Part shown: piece by piece, positions 17,092 through 25,276 of the stretch
How positions within the stretch are numbered: position 1 is the first letter of the stretch
Layout of the letters: the number at the start of each line of letters is the position of its first letter
Assembly: GCF_001021555.1 (NCBI RefSeq)
Contig: NZ_LDCP01000003.1
Location: forward strand, 248,001-312,000
DNA: 64,000 bases
Source: Aurantiacibacter marinus
GTDB lineage: Bacteria > Pseudomonadota > Alphaproteobacteria > Sphingomonadales > Sphingomonadaceae
Reading direction: 5' to 3'
The notes under the pieces: generated by a model
The model's input: the letters and a program-made list of their open reading frames with translations, nothing else
What the model was told of the DNA's origin: nothing
The model's database searches: none
Program-made: the position numbers and the translations under genes

Positions 17092-18523
17092 CGACGGCGC
17101 ATCCGGAGATGTCTCCTCGATAGAGGATGAAGGCGCGCTGGCGGACGATGCTGGCGGCGTCCTGAAAGTCACGCATACCGGCAGTTTGTCGCGGCGTATG
17201 ATGGTGATCGCGGCGGGATGGATCGTCATTCTGCTCAGTGTCGGGGGATTTGCGCTGGATCGGGTTCTGACCAGCCAGTTGCAGGCGGAATTCGATAACC
17301 GTCTGACCATCCCTCTCAATTCCATGCTGCGCTCGGCCGAGCTGGACCCTTTTGGCGAGGTGCGCTTCAACTCGATCCTTGGCGACCAGAACTATCTGGA
17401 GCCCGGCAGCGGTTCGTACTGGCAAATCAGCGGAGAAGGCCAAAACCCCCTGCCTTCGCGCAGCCTGTGGGATGACCGATTGTCTGTGCGCGACGATATC
17501 AACGCGACGGAGACAATCTTCTTCGATTCCGACCAGTTTGAAAATGAACCGCTGCGCATTGCCCAGCGAACTATCCAGCTTCCTGGCAGTGACGTGCGCT
17601 GGCAATTTGTGGTCGCGCAAAAGCGGGAAGATATCGACAACCAGATTGCCACGGTACGGGCTACTCTTGCCTGGTCTTTTGCTGTCCTGGGTATCGGGCT
17701 TTTTCTGATGGCGATGGCGCAGACGTGGTACGGTTTGGGGCCTCTGCGCCGTGTTCGGCAAGCGATTGCCCGCATCCGGTCCACCGGGCTCAACCGCGTG
17801 ACAGAGCCATTGCCGCTGGAGGTGCAGCCGATGGTGCAAGAACTCAACGCGCTGCTGGCGCATTCCGAAAAGCAGGCGGAGGAGGCGCGTACCCACGCGG
17901 GCAATCTGGCCCACGCGCTGAAAACTCCGCTTACCGTGCTCAACAACGCGGCCCATGCGCAGTCACCCGATCTGGATAAAACCGTGCTGCGCGAAGCCGA
18001 TACTATGCAGCGGCATGTCGATCACCATCTCGCCCGTGCACGAGCGGTGGGGCGGCGGGCCACGGGCCTTTCAAGGGCAAGCGCAATGGAAAGTGCGCTC
18101 GGTGTGGAGCGCGCTGTATCGCGCCTGTACAGCCATGTGCGCTTTGATATCGACGGCAAGGATGGCGACGTGGCGATGGAGCGGCAGGATCTTGATGAAC
18201 TGCTCGGCAACCTTATTGAAAATGCAGCCAAATACGGTGGCGGCAGCGTGTTCGTGACGATGGATGCGGAGCCCGAAGCAGAGCAATATATTATCTGGAT
18301 AGAAGATGATGGCGCTGGCATCCCTGAAAAGGCGCGCGACGAAATCTTCGGCCGCGGAGCGCGGCTGGATACTGGCAAACCGGGAACGGGCCTGGGTCTC
18401 GCCATTGTTCGTGATGTCGCGCAAATCTACGGGGGCAATGTGTCGCTTCACGAAAGCGAAGATCTGGGCGGCTTGCTTGTGAAACTTATGCTGCCCAGGG
18501 CAGGCGGCGCAGTGACAGTATGA
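17042..18523 (+). CDS. PhoQ-type sensor histidine kinase
   Basis: A membrane sensor kinase of up to 493 residues paired with the upstream response regulator. A first membrane helix lies near residues 55-75 (MMVIAAGWIVILLSVGGFAL), a periplasmic domain follows, and a second helix lies near 208-228. The H-box reads AGNLAHALKTPLTVLNNAA, the N-box NLIENAAKYGG and the G-boxes DDGAGIPEKARDEIF and GKPGTGLGLAIVRDV. The assigned start is a GTG at 17042 that overlaps the regulator gene by 50 bp; this is uncertain, and a shorter protein beginning near 17186-17198 is possible. The C-terminus converges on chorismate mutase. Confidence 0.9.
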   Translation: MASVTASTTPTISPANSDGASGDVSSIEDEGALADDAGGVLKVTHTGSLSRRMMVIAAGWIVILLSVGGFALDRVLTSQLQAEFDNRLTIPLNSMLRSAELDPFGEVRFNSILGDQNYLEPGSGSYWQISGEGQNPLPSRSLWDDRLSVRDDINATETIFFDSDQFENEPLRIAQRTIQLPGSDVRWQFVVAQKREDIDNQIATVRATLAWSFAVLGIGLFLMAMAQTWYGLGPLRRVRQAIARIRSTGLNRVTEPLPLEVQPMVQELNALLAHSEKQAEEARTHAGNLAHALKTPLTVLNNAAHAQSPDLDKTVLREADTMQRHVDHHLARARAVGRRATGLSRASAMESALGVERAVSRLYSHVRFDIDGKDGDVAMERQDLDELLGNLIENAAKYGGGSVFVTMDAEPEAEQYIIWIEDDGAGIPEKARDEIFGRGARLDTGKPGTGLGLAIVRDVAQIYGGNVSLHESEDLGGLLVKLMLPRAGGAVTV

Positions 18524-18535
18524 GCCTCACGCAGC

Positions 18536-18832
18536 TTATTCGCCGCGAGCGCGCTGATGGTGCCGGATCACTTCATCGATAATGAAGCGCAGGAATTTTT
18601 CGCTGAATTCGGGGTCCAAGTCAGCTTCCGATGCCAAGGCGCGAAGTCTCTCGATCTGCCTCGCTTCACGCTCGGGATCGGCCGGAGGAAGCGAAGTCTT
18701 CGCCTTATACTGGCCAACAGCCTGGGTTATGCGAAATCGCTCTGCCAGAATGTGAATCAGCGCGGCATCGATGTTATCGATACTGCGGCGGAAGGAGGCA
18801 AGTTGGGCATCTGTGGCGGGATCGGTCATCAA
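18536..18832 (-). CDS. Chorismate mutase (AroQ-class, monofunctional)
   Basis: A 98-residue all-helical protein converting chorismate to prephenate on the way to phenylalanine and tyrosine. The family pattern is clear: LASFRRSIDNIDAALIHILA at the N-terminus, RFRITQAVGQYKA with the active-site arginine and lysine, PADPEREARQIERLRALA, and a final FLRFIIDEVIRHHQ. No fused prephenate dehydratase or dehydrogenase is present and no signal peptide, so it is a cytoplasmic single-domain enzyme. It is convergent with the sensor kinase and divergent from the polyprenyl synthase gene. Confidence 0.92.
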   Translation of the reverse strand: MMTDPATDAQLASFRRSIDNIDAALIHILAERFRITQAVGQYKAKTSLPPADPEREARQIERLRALASEADLDPEFSEKFLRFIIDEVIRHHQRARGE

Positions 18833-18924
18833 TCAGCTTTGTCTGGCGGTTGCTAGGATTTACTATTCAATGCGGCAGAAATGCACGCTTGCCAACACCC
18901 TCTGACATCCCCATTGAAACCCGC

Positions 18925-19947
18925 ATGAGCGACAACGTCGTCCCCCTGAAGCGCGCCAACAGCGAAGAGCGTCCAACGCTCACGCCCATATTGTCGCTGA
19001 CCGCTACGCCTATGAACTCGGTGAATGCGATCATCCTTGACCGTATGCAGAGCGAAATTCCGCTGATTCCAGCGCTGGCCGGCCACCTGATTTCCGGCGG
19101 CGGGAAACGCATGCGCCCGATGCTGACGCTCGCCGGGGCAGATGTTGTGGGATACCAGGGCACGCGCCATCACAAGCTCGCTGCCGCTGTAGAATTCATC
19201 CATACGGCCACCTTGCTGCATGATGATGTTGTCGACGGCAGTGAAATGCGCCGCGGTAAATCCGCTGCCAACATTGTTTACGGCAATCCGGCCACCGTTC
19301 TGGTGGGTGATTTCCTGTTCAGTCGCGCGTTTGAACTGATGGTGGAGGACGGCAGCCTGAAAGTGCTGAAGATTCTCTCCGGTGCCAGTGCGATCATCGC
19401 GCAGGGGGAAGTTGACCAGCTGACAGCCCAGCGCAAGATCGAAACGAGCGAGGAACGTTACCTCCACATTATCGGCGCGAAAACGGCGGCCCTGTTCGCC
19501 GCCGCCAGCCGCATTGCCGCTGTCGTGGCCGAGCGACCTGACGCAGAGGAAATGGCGCTGGACGACTATGGCCGCAACCTCGGCATCGCATTTCAGCTCG
19601 TCGACGATGCGATCGACTATGATTCCGATGCTGCCGAAATGGGCAAGGATCGCGGGGATGATTTCCGCGAGGGTAAGATGACACTGCCTGTGATCCTCGC
19701 CTATGCCCGCGGCAATCAGGAAGAACGCCGCTTCTGGGAAGATGCGATCGCCGGTTTCACGGTAGAGGATACAGATCTTGCCCATGCGGTAGAGCTGATC
19801 CGCAAGCATGATTGCGTGTCTGCTACCCGTGAACGCGCCCGTCATTATGCCCAGCGCGCCTGTGATGCCCTGAGCATTTTCCCCGACTCCGCCGCTCGCC
19901 GTGCGATGGTGGAAGCCGCGCAATTTGCGGTGGCACGGGGTTACTGA
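18925..19947 (+). CDS. Trans-polyprenyl diphosphate synthase (octa/decaprenyl type)
   Basis: A 340-residue isoprenyl chain elongation enzyme that makes the side chain of ubiquinone. The first aspartate-rich motif is LLHDDVVDGSEMRRGK at about residue 100 and the second is FQLVDDAIDYDSDAAEMGKD at about residue 225; the pocket stretch FISGGGKRMRPMLTL-like (ISGGGKRMRPML) and the KTAALFAAA segment are also present. In sphingomonads, which use ubiquinone-10, this is probably decaprenyl diphosphate synthase, but chain length is not readable. I start at ATG 18925 (MSDNVVPLKRANSEER), although the frame is open upstream to 18631. Confidence 0.93.
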   Translation: MSDNVVPLKRANSEERPTLTPILSLTATPMNSVNAIILDRMQSEIPLIPALAGHLISGGGKRMRPMLTLAGADVVGYQGTRHHKLAAAVEFIHTATLLHDDVVDGSEMRRGKSAANIVYGNPATVLVGDFLFSRAFELMVEDGSLKVLKILSGASAIIAQGEVDQLTAQRKIETSEERYLHIIGAKTAALFAAASRIAAVVAERPDAEEMALDDYGRNLGIAFQLVDDAIDYDSDAAEMGKDRGDDFREGKMTLPVILAYARGNQEERRFWEDAIAGFTVEDTDLAHAVELIRKHDCVSATRERARHYAQRACDALSIFPDSAARRAMVEAAQFAVARGY

Positions 19948-19956
19948 GGCGGTCGC

Positions 19957-22401
19957 GTGACCGCAGAACTCCCCATCAATGCCGTCCTGCCGGATCTGCT
20001 TTCCGCATTGCGAGAGGGCAGTTCGGCCGTGCTGGTCGCTCCTCCGGGCGCGGGCAAGACCACGGCTGTCGCGCCCGCATTGCTGGGCGAGGAATGGTGC
20101 AGCGGCCAAATCATCATCACCTCGCCGCGCCGCGTTGCGGCGCGTGCCGCAGCAGAGCGAATGGCGCAAATGCTGGGCGAGCGTGTCGGAGAGCGGGTCG
20201 GCTATTTGACGCGGATGGACAGCAAAACCTCCAAAGCGACCCGCATTCTGGTCGTGACAGAGGCCATTCTCGTAAACCGCTTGCTGGAAGATCAGGAACT
20301 GGAAGGCGTTTCCGCGCTGCTGTTCGATGAGGCGCATGAGCGGCATCTGGACAGCGATCTGGGACTTGCACTGGCGCTGGAAACGCAAGGCGTGCTGCGC
20401 GAAGATCTTCGCATTTGCGTCATGTCCGCAACCATCGACGGCGCGCGCTTTGGTCGGCTGATGGGGGAGAGCACCCCGGTTATCGAAAGCGAGGGCAAGG
20501 CCTATCCGCTGCAAATACGGTGGCTTGGCGCGTCGCCGGAAAGGCGGCTGGAGGATGCGGTCGCTTCCGCCGTCTTGCAGGCGTGGCGGGAAGAGGAGGG
20601 CGATATACTCGCTTTTCTGCCCGGCGTTCGCGAGATCGAGCGGACTCGGGAAACGCTTCAGGCGCGCCTGAGTGATACGCCGATCCTGCCTCTTCACGGG
20701 CAGGTGCAACCGCAAGACCAGCGCGCCGCCATTCGCAGCGATCCGGATGGTCGCAGGCGGATCGTGCTGGCCACCAGCATTGCCGAAACATCGCTGACGC
20801 TGGAGGGTGTTTCGATCGTGGTCGATGGAGGGATGAGCCGCCGGGCCGAGTTCGACCGGGCGGCTGGCACCACACATCTGGTAACGCACCGCGCCAGCAG
20901 GGCCGCATCGGCGCAGCGGGCAGGGCGCGCGGCGAGGCTTGGTCCGGGTGTCGCCTTTCGTCTTTGGGAAGAGGCCGCGCACGCCGGCCGGCCTGAATTC
21001 GACACGCCCGAAATGCTCAGTGCCGATCTGGCTCCGCTGGTGCTGAACCTCGCAAAATGGGGCGTCACTGATCCCGCAAACCTGCAATTTCTCGACACGC
21101 CGCCAGAAGCCTCCATAGCGAGCGCGCGGCACCGGCTGGCAAAGCTCGGCGCTCTGGATGCAAAGGGCGCGATCACGCCGCAGGGCCATCAGATCGCCAG
21201 CCTGCCGATGGACCCTGTGGCCGGGGCCGCCGTGCTGTTCGGGGCGGAAGCGGGGCAAGCTCTTGATGCTGCAAAACTGGTGCTGTTGCAGCAGGAGCGC
21301 GGCCTTGGTGGCCGGTCCGAAGATTTGCTCCAGCGACTGCACCGCTGGAATGGCGATCGCGGCGGCAAGGCAGAGGCATCGCGCAAACTGGCGCAGCGAT
21401 GGGCACATGCAGCGCAGCGGCTGGTAACAGGCGCGGATGCAGGGGACCGAAACCCCGCACTGTTCCTCGCCTTCGCGCAGCCGGACAATATTGCGAGAGC
21501 CCGCGGCGGGTCCGGCGAACACTGGTTGTCGGCGGGTGGCAGGGGCTATCAGCTGGATCCAGCATCGCCGCTGGCGCGCGCGGAGTGGTTGGTGATCGCC
21601 GATGCGCAGGGTCAGTTGAAGGGCGCAAGGATCGTGGCGGCGGCGGAACTGTCCCCGCAGGATATCGAGCGGCATCTTGGCCACTTGATAGAAACGCGCA
21701 CTGTCGCCCGCTGGAACGAGGCGGACGCCCGCGTCGAAGCGCGCCGCGAACGCAGGCTGGGCGCGATCACCCTGACAAGCGGGCCTGATCCCGATCCTGA
21801 CCCGCAAGCGCTTCTGGATATCCTTGTGGAGAAGGCGGTGGAAAAGCTGGGGGAATTGCTGCCATCCGGTCTGCTGGCGCGGGCGCGCTTTGCCGGAGTT
21901 GATGCGCTCGGCCCAGAGACTTTGGCTGCGAAAGCGCAGGACTGGCTGGAGCCGCTGCTTACCGGACGCCGTGATCTCGCCTTGGCCCCTTCGCGCTACG
22001 GCGAGGCGGCATTGAACCTGCTGTCATGGGATGAACGGCAACAAATCGATACGCGCGCTCCGCGGAACTTCACCAGCCCGGCAGGCACCAGCCATGCCAT
22101 CGATTACGCGGGCGAACATGCGCCCAGCGTGGAGGTCCGCGTGCAGGCTCTGTTCGGGCTCGACCAGCATCCCATGATTGGCAGCACGCCCCTCCTCATC
22201 CATCTGACCAGCCCGGCTGGCAGGCCCATTCAGGCAACCCGCGATTTGTCCGGATTTTGGCGCGGCAGTTGGGCGGATGTGTGCAAGGATATGAAGGGCC
22301 GATACCCGAGGCACCGCTGGCCGGAAGAGCCGTGGACAGAGAAACCGAGCCTGAAGACCAAAAACGCCTTCAAAAATGCCTTCAAAAACGGGGGCGGGTG
22401 A
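19957..22401 (+). CDS. hrpB: ATP-dependent RNA helicase HrpB
   Basis: An 814-residue DEAH-box helicase with a GTG start ten bases after the polyprenyl synthase stop. Motif I is APPGAGKTTAVAPAL, motif Ia TSPRRVAARAAAERMAQML, motif II LFDEAHERHLDSDL, motif III MSATIDG and motif VI QRAGRAARLGPG. The helicase core is followed by the HA2-like region and the long HrpB-specific C-terminal domain ending with GFWRGSWADVCKDMKGRYPR, HRWPEEPW. The cellular role of HrpB is not settled. Repeated AAAAACGCCTTC-like units encode the terminal KNAFKNAFKNG. Confidence 0.95.
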   Translation: MTAELPINAVLPDLLSALREGSSAVLVAPPGAGKTTAVAPALLGEEWCSGQIIITSPRRVAARAAAERMAQMLGERVGERVGYLTRMDSKTSKATRILVVTEAILVNRLLEDQELEGVSALLFDEAHERHLDSDLGLALALETQGVLREDLRICVMSATIDGARFGRLMGESTPVIESEGKAYPLQIRWLGASPERRLEDAVASAVLQAWREEEGDILAFLPGVREIERTRETLQARLSDTPILPLHGQVQPQDQRAAIRSDPDGRRRIVLATSIAETSLTLEGVSIVVDGGMSRRAEFDRAAGTTHLVTHRASRAASAQRAGRAARLGPGVAFRLWEEAAHAGRPEFDTPEMLSADLAPLVLNLAKWGVTDPANLQFLDTPPEASIASARHRLAKLGALDAKGAITPQGHQIASLPMDPVAGAAVLFGAEAGQALDAAKLVLLQQERGLGGRSEDLLQRLHRWNGDRGGKAEASRKLAQRWAHAAQRLVTGADAGDRNPALFLAFAQPDNIARARGGSGEHWLSAGGRGYQLDPASPLARAEWLVIADAQGQLKGARIVAAAELSPQDIERHLGHLIETRTVARWNEADARVEARRERRLGAITLTSGPDPDPDPQALLDILVEKAVEKLGELLPSGLLARARFAGVDALGPETLAAKAQDWLEPLLTGRRDLALAPSRYGEAALNLLSWDERQQIDTRAPRNFTSPAGTSHAIDYAGEHAPSVEVRVQALFGLDQHPMIGSTPLLIHLTSPAGRPIQATRDLSGFWRGSWADVCKDMKGRYPRHRWPEEPWTEKPSLKTKNAFKNAFKNGGG

Positions 22402-22415
22402 ATTAGAGGCCATGC

Positions 22416-22697
22416 ATGGCAGAAGCTCGTATCTACAAACGCCCGCAAAGCGCGATGCAATCCGGTCAGGCACACACGGACGAGTGGGTGCTCGATTTCG
22501 TGCCTGCAGAGGCGAAGAAAGCTGATCCGCTCATGGGTTGGAGCGGCAGTGGAGACACGCGCCAGCAGGTGAAGCTATCCTTCGAAAGCTCTGAGGCGGC
22601 GCAGGCTTATGCCGCAAAATACGGCATCTCCGCGCGGGTGCACACTGTTCCGGCCAAACGGCTGAAGCTGCAGGCCTACGCCGACAATTTCCGATAA
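22416..22697 (+). CDS. NDUFS4-like accessory subunit of respiratory complex I
   Basis: A 93-residue protein of the ETC complex I subunit family, the alphaproteobacterial counterpart of mitochondrial NDUFS4 (18 kDa subunit). Characteristic parts are ARIYKRPQSAMQSGQ at the N-terminus, WVLDFVP, MGWSGSGDTRQQVKLSFES around residues 40-58, and AYAAKYGISARVHTVP. The family binds at the peripheral arm of NADH:quinone oxidoreductase. Its presence supports an alphaproteobacterial source. It stands 14 bases after hrpB and just upstream of the SRP RNA gene. Confidence 0.92.
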   Translation: MAEARIYKRPQSAMQSGQAHTDEWVLDFVPAEAKKADPLMGWSGSGDTRQQVKLSFESSEAAQAYAAKYGISARVHTVPAKRLKLQAYADNFR

Positions 22698-22770
22698 GCT
22701 TTGGGCGGTACAATGTTGCCGCGCCGCTTTGCAGTTGAAATTCCTTTCACTCCTCGCCATATGCGGCGCG

Positions 22771-22860
22771 GGAGTCGGGTGGACGTTCGCGTTTGCTCAC
22801 CGGGTCAGATCCGGAAGGAAGCAGCCCAGGTAAATGGCAGCGGGTCGCTCGGCTCCTTTT
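22771..22860 (+). ncRNA. ffs: Small bacterial signal recognition particle RNA (4.5S type)
   Basis: The hallmark SRP domain IV core is present: GGTCAGATCCGGAAGG followed by AAGCAGCC (22803-22826), nearly identical to E. coli 4.5S RNA. The flanks GGAGTCGGGTG (22771-22781) and CGCTCGGCTCC (22846-22856) pair over 11 bases with G-U pairs, and a T-run follows at 22857-22861, giving a roughly 86-90-nt RNA with its own terminator. It binds Ffh for membrane protein targeting. It sits just upstream of dnaX, a conserved bacterial order. Exact ends are estimated from the closing stem. Confidence 0.93.
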
Positions 22861-22930
22861 TCACAAAATATACATTCTTGGTGGCAATGCGGCCATGACA
22901 TTCGCCGGGTGAGAGCCTAGTCTCATTTTC

Positions 22931-24784
22931 ATGAGTGATTCCCCGGACAACCCGGATACACCGCCATGGGCGGATGATGGGCCTGAGCGCCAGCAGGAAG
23001 AGGCAAAGCCCTCCGCTGCCGAGTTGGAGGCCGCTGGCCAGAATTCCATGTTTGGCGATGCCGCGCCAATGCCGGAGCCTGAACCAGTTGCTGAAACTGT
23101 TTTAGAATCCAATCCAGCTGCGCCAACCACGCCGCCGACGGCTGCGCCAAAAGCCGCTGATCCGGCGCAGCCATACCGCGTTCTCGCGCGCAAATACCGC
23201 CCGCAAACCTTCAGCCAGCTGATCGGGCAGGAACCGATGGTGCGCACACTCGGCAATGCGATCGAGCGCGACCGGCTGGCCCATGCCTTCCTGATGACCG
23301 GCGTTCGCGGAGTTGGCAAAACCTCTACCGCGCGGTTGATCGCCAAGGCACTCAATTGCATCGGTCCAGATGGGCAGGGTGGGCCGACTATCGATCCCTG
23401 CGGCCAGTGCGAGCCATGTACGGCCATCGCAGAGGGCCGCCATATCGACGTGATCGAAATGGACGCCGCCAGCCACACCGGCATCGATGACATCCGCGAA
23501 ATTATCGAGGCGGTCCGCTACGCCACAGTCAGCGCGCGCTTTAAAATCTACATCATTGATGAAGTTCACATGCTGTCCAAGGCAGCTTTCAATGGCTTGC
23601 TGAAGACGCTGGAAGAACCGCCGGAGCATGTGAAATTCCTGTTCGCCACCACCGAAGTCGAAAAGCTGCCCGTCACCGTCCTCAGCCGTACACAGCGATT
23701 TGATCTGCGGCGTATTCCGGCTGATTTGCTGCACAAGCACTTCGCCTATATCTGCGCAGAAGAAGGCGTTGGCGCAGAGGATGAAGCGCTGGCGATGATC
23801 GCGGCGGCGGCCGAAGGCTCTGTACGTGATGGTCTGTCCATCCTCGATCAGGCGATTGCCCATGCCGACATGGATGGCAACGATGCCGAAACCATGGTCC
23901 GCGCCGCCAAGGTGCGCGACATGCTTGGCCTGGCTGATCGCGGGGCGCAGCGCCGACTGTTCCAATATTTGCTGGAAGGCGAACCGCAAAAGCTGCTCGA
24001 TGCGATTGCCGATCAATATGCGCTTGGGGTGGAGCCACTCGCGTTGATTCGGTCGCTGATGGAATTCACGCACCGGGTAGCCGTCGGGCAGATCGGTGAA
24101 GTCGATGCGCCGTCGGAAGAAGAGCGAACGGCGATTGGTGAATGGGCAGAACGTTTGTCCGCCGGGCAAGTCCACCGCCTGTGGCAATTGCTGCTTAAGG
24201 GCCATGACGAGGTGAAGACCGCGCCTGATCCGCTGGTTTCGGCGCAAATGGCACTGCTGCGCGTGCTGCATGCGGCCGACATGCCCGATCCTGGCAAGCT
24301 GGCAAAACAGCTGAAAGATGCCGCGATGAGCGGCGCCGCTGCCACTGGCACTACAGGCGGCGCAACGGGCGGCGGTGCGCCCAGTGCAGCGCTGGCGTGG
24401 GGCGATCTGGTCGACCGGATAGAAAATTCCGGTGCGCCCGGCTCGCTGTCTTTCGCCGGCCTGCTGAAAGCGCAAATTCGGGTTATCTCGCTGGTGCCCG
24501 GCCGGCTCGAATATACGCAGCCGCATGGCTATGACGATGATATCGCCAAGCAAGTTCGCCAGGGATTGCAGGAAATCATCGGTGGGCGCTGGGAAGTCGT
24601 GCGCAGCAATGGCGAAGGAGCGCCGACATTCTACGAGGCGGCAGAAGCAGTAAAGAAGGCGGAGGCAGAGCGTATCCGCAATCACCCGCTGGTTGCCGCA
24701 ACATTCGATGCATTTCCCGATGCGCAAATGGTTGAAAGCACCGAACCCGCGCGCGGGACCGAAGACTGGAGCCGAAGGGCTTGA
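22931..24784 (+). CDS. dnaX: DNA polymerase III subunit gamma/tau
   Basis: A 617-residue clamp-loader subunit. An unusual N-terminal extension of about 80 residues, rich in Pro, Glu and Ala, precedes the family start YRVLARKYRPQTFSQLIGQ. Walker A is GVRGVGKTSTARL, the zinc module has CNCIGPDG-like spacing with cysteines in DPCGQCEPC, and Walker B/sensor motifs are YIIDEVHMLSKAAF and LFATTEVEKLPVTVLSRT. The C-terminal domain contains Gly/Thr-rich linker GTTGGATGGG. No canonical slippery heptamer for a gamma frameshift was found. It begins 70 bp after the SRP RNA and is followed by ybaB. Confidence 0.95.
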   Translation: MSDSPDNPDTPPWADDGPERQQEEAKPSAAELEAAGQNSMFGDAAPMPEPEPVAETVLESNPAAPTTPPTAAPKAADPAQPYRVLARKYRPQTFSQLIGQEPMVRTLGNAIERDRLAHAFLMTGVRGVGKTSTARLIAKALNCIGPDGQGGPTIDPCGQCEPCTAIAEGRHIDVIEMDAASHTGIDDIREIIEAVRYATVSARFKIYIIDEVHMLSKAAFNGLLKTLEEPPEHVKFLFATTEVEKLPVTVLSRTQRFDLRRIPADLLHKHFAYICAEEGVGAEDEALAMIAAAAEGSVRDGLSILDQAIAHADMDGNDAETMVRAAKVRDMLGLADRGAQRRLFQYLLEGEPQKLLDAIADQYALGVEPLALIRSLMEFTHRVAVGQIGEVDAPSEEERTAIGEWAERLSAGQVHRLWQLLLKGHDEVKTAPDPLVSAQMALLRVLHAADMPDPGKLAKQLKDAAMSGAAATGTTGGATGGGAPSAALAWGDLVDRIENSGAPGSLSFAGLLKAQIRVISLVPGRLEYTQPHGYDDDIAKQVRQGLQEIIGGRWEVVRSNGEGAPTFYEAAEAVKKAEAERIRNHPLVAATFDAFPDAQMVESTEPARGTEDWSRRA

Positions 24785-24858
24785 AATCTTGCCATTCGTC
24801 CTGAGCTTGGTGGCAAGTTCAGATCGAACGAGCGGACAATCACAAAAGGATCACCACT

Positions 24859-25200
24859 ATGCAGAACATGGAAGAAATGATGAAAGCCGCGCAGGAAGCG
24901 GCGAGTAAGATCCAGCAGCAGATGCAGGATGCGCAGGTCCAGCTCGACAACATTGAAGTCGAAGGCACCGCTGGCGGCGGATTGGTGAAAGTGCGGGCCA
25001 GCGCACGTGGCCGCATTATCCGCGTGGATATTGACGAAAGCCTGATCAAGACCGAAGAAAAGCAGATCCTGGAAGACCTGGTGACCGCCGCATTCAACGA
25101 CGCGCGCGACAAGGCCGACCGCAAGGCGGGTGAACATATGGCGGAAATGCAGCAGGGCCTTGGCCTGCCACCGGGGTTCAACCTGCCCGGCATGGGGTGA
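24859..25200 (+). CDS. YbaB/EbfC family nucleoid-associated protein
   Basis: A 113-residue protein with the family start MQNMEEMMKAAQEAASKIQQ, the central EGTAGGGLVKVRASARGRI segment and the C-terminal LVTAAFNDARDKADRKAGEH helix. YbaB/EbfC dimers bind DNA with low specificity. The gene follows dnaX with an AAAGGA ribosome binding site before ATG 24859, matching the dnaX-ybaB order; the recR gene that often comes next is missing and a TonB-domain gene follows instead. Confidence 0.94.
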   Translation: MQNMEEMMKAAQEAASKIQQQMQDAQVQLDNIEVEGTAGGGLVKVRASARGRIIRVDIDESLIKTEEKQILEDLVTAAFNDARDKADRKAGEHMAEMQQGLGLPPGFNLPGMG

Positions 25201-25276
25201 GAAAAATCCCTCTGGATTAAAGACTTAAGGCGCGGTAACTTGATGGCCTTGTATCTACCATCACGGAAACCTCGTA

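Noticed and set aside
18853-21807. Very long minus-strand frame (about 980 codons) opposite the polyprenyl synthase and hrpB genes
   Set aside because: It is antisense to two clear genes, lacks family motifs and has biased Arg/Pro/Cys composition caused by GC-rich codon use.
23102-24727. Long minus-strand frame opposite dnaX
   Set aside because: It mirrors the dnaX coding frame and shows no protein family features.
22931-24784. Programmed frameshift in dnaX
   Set aside because: No A-AAA-AAG-like slippery heptamer with a following hairpin was seen.
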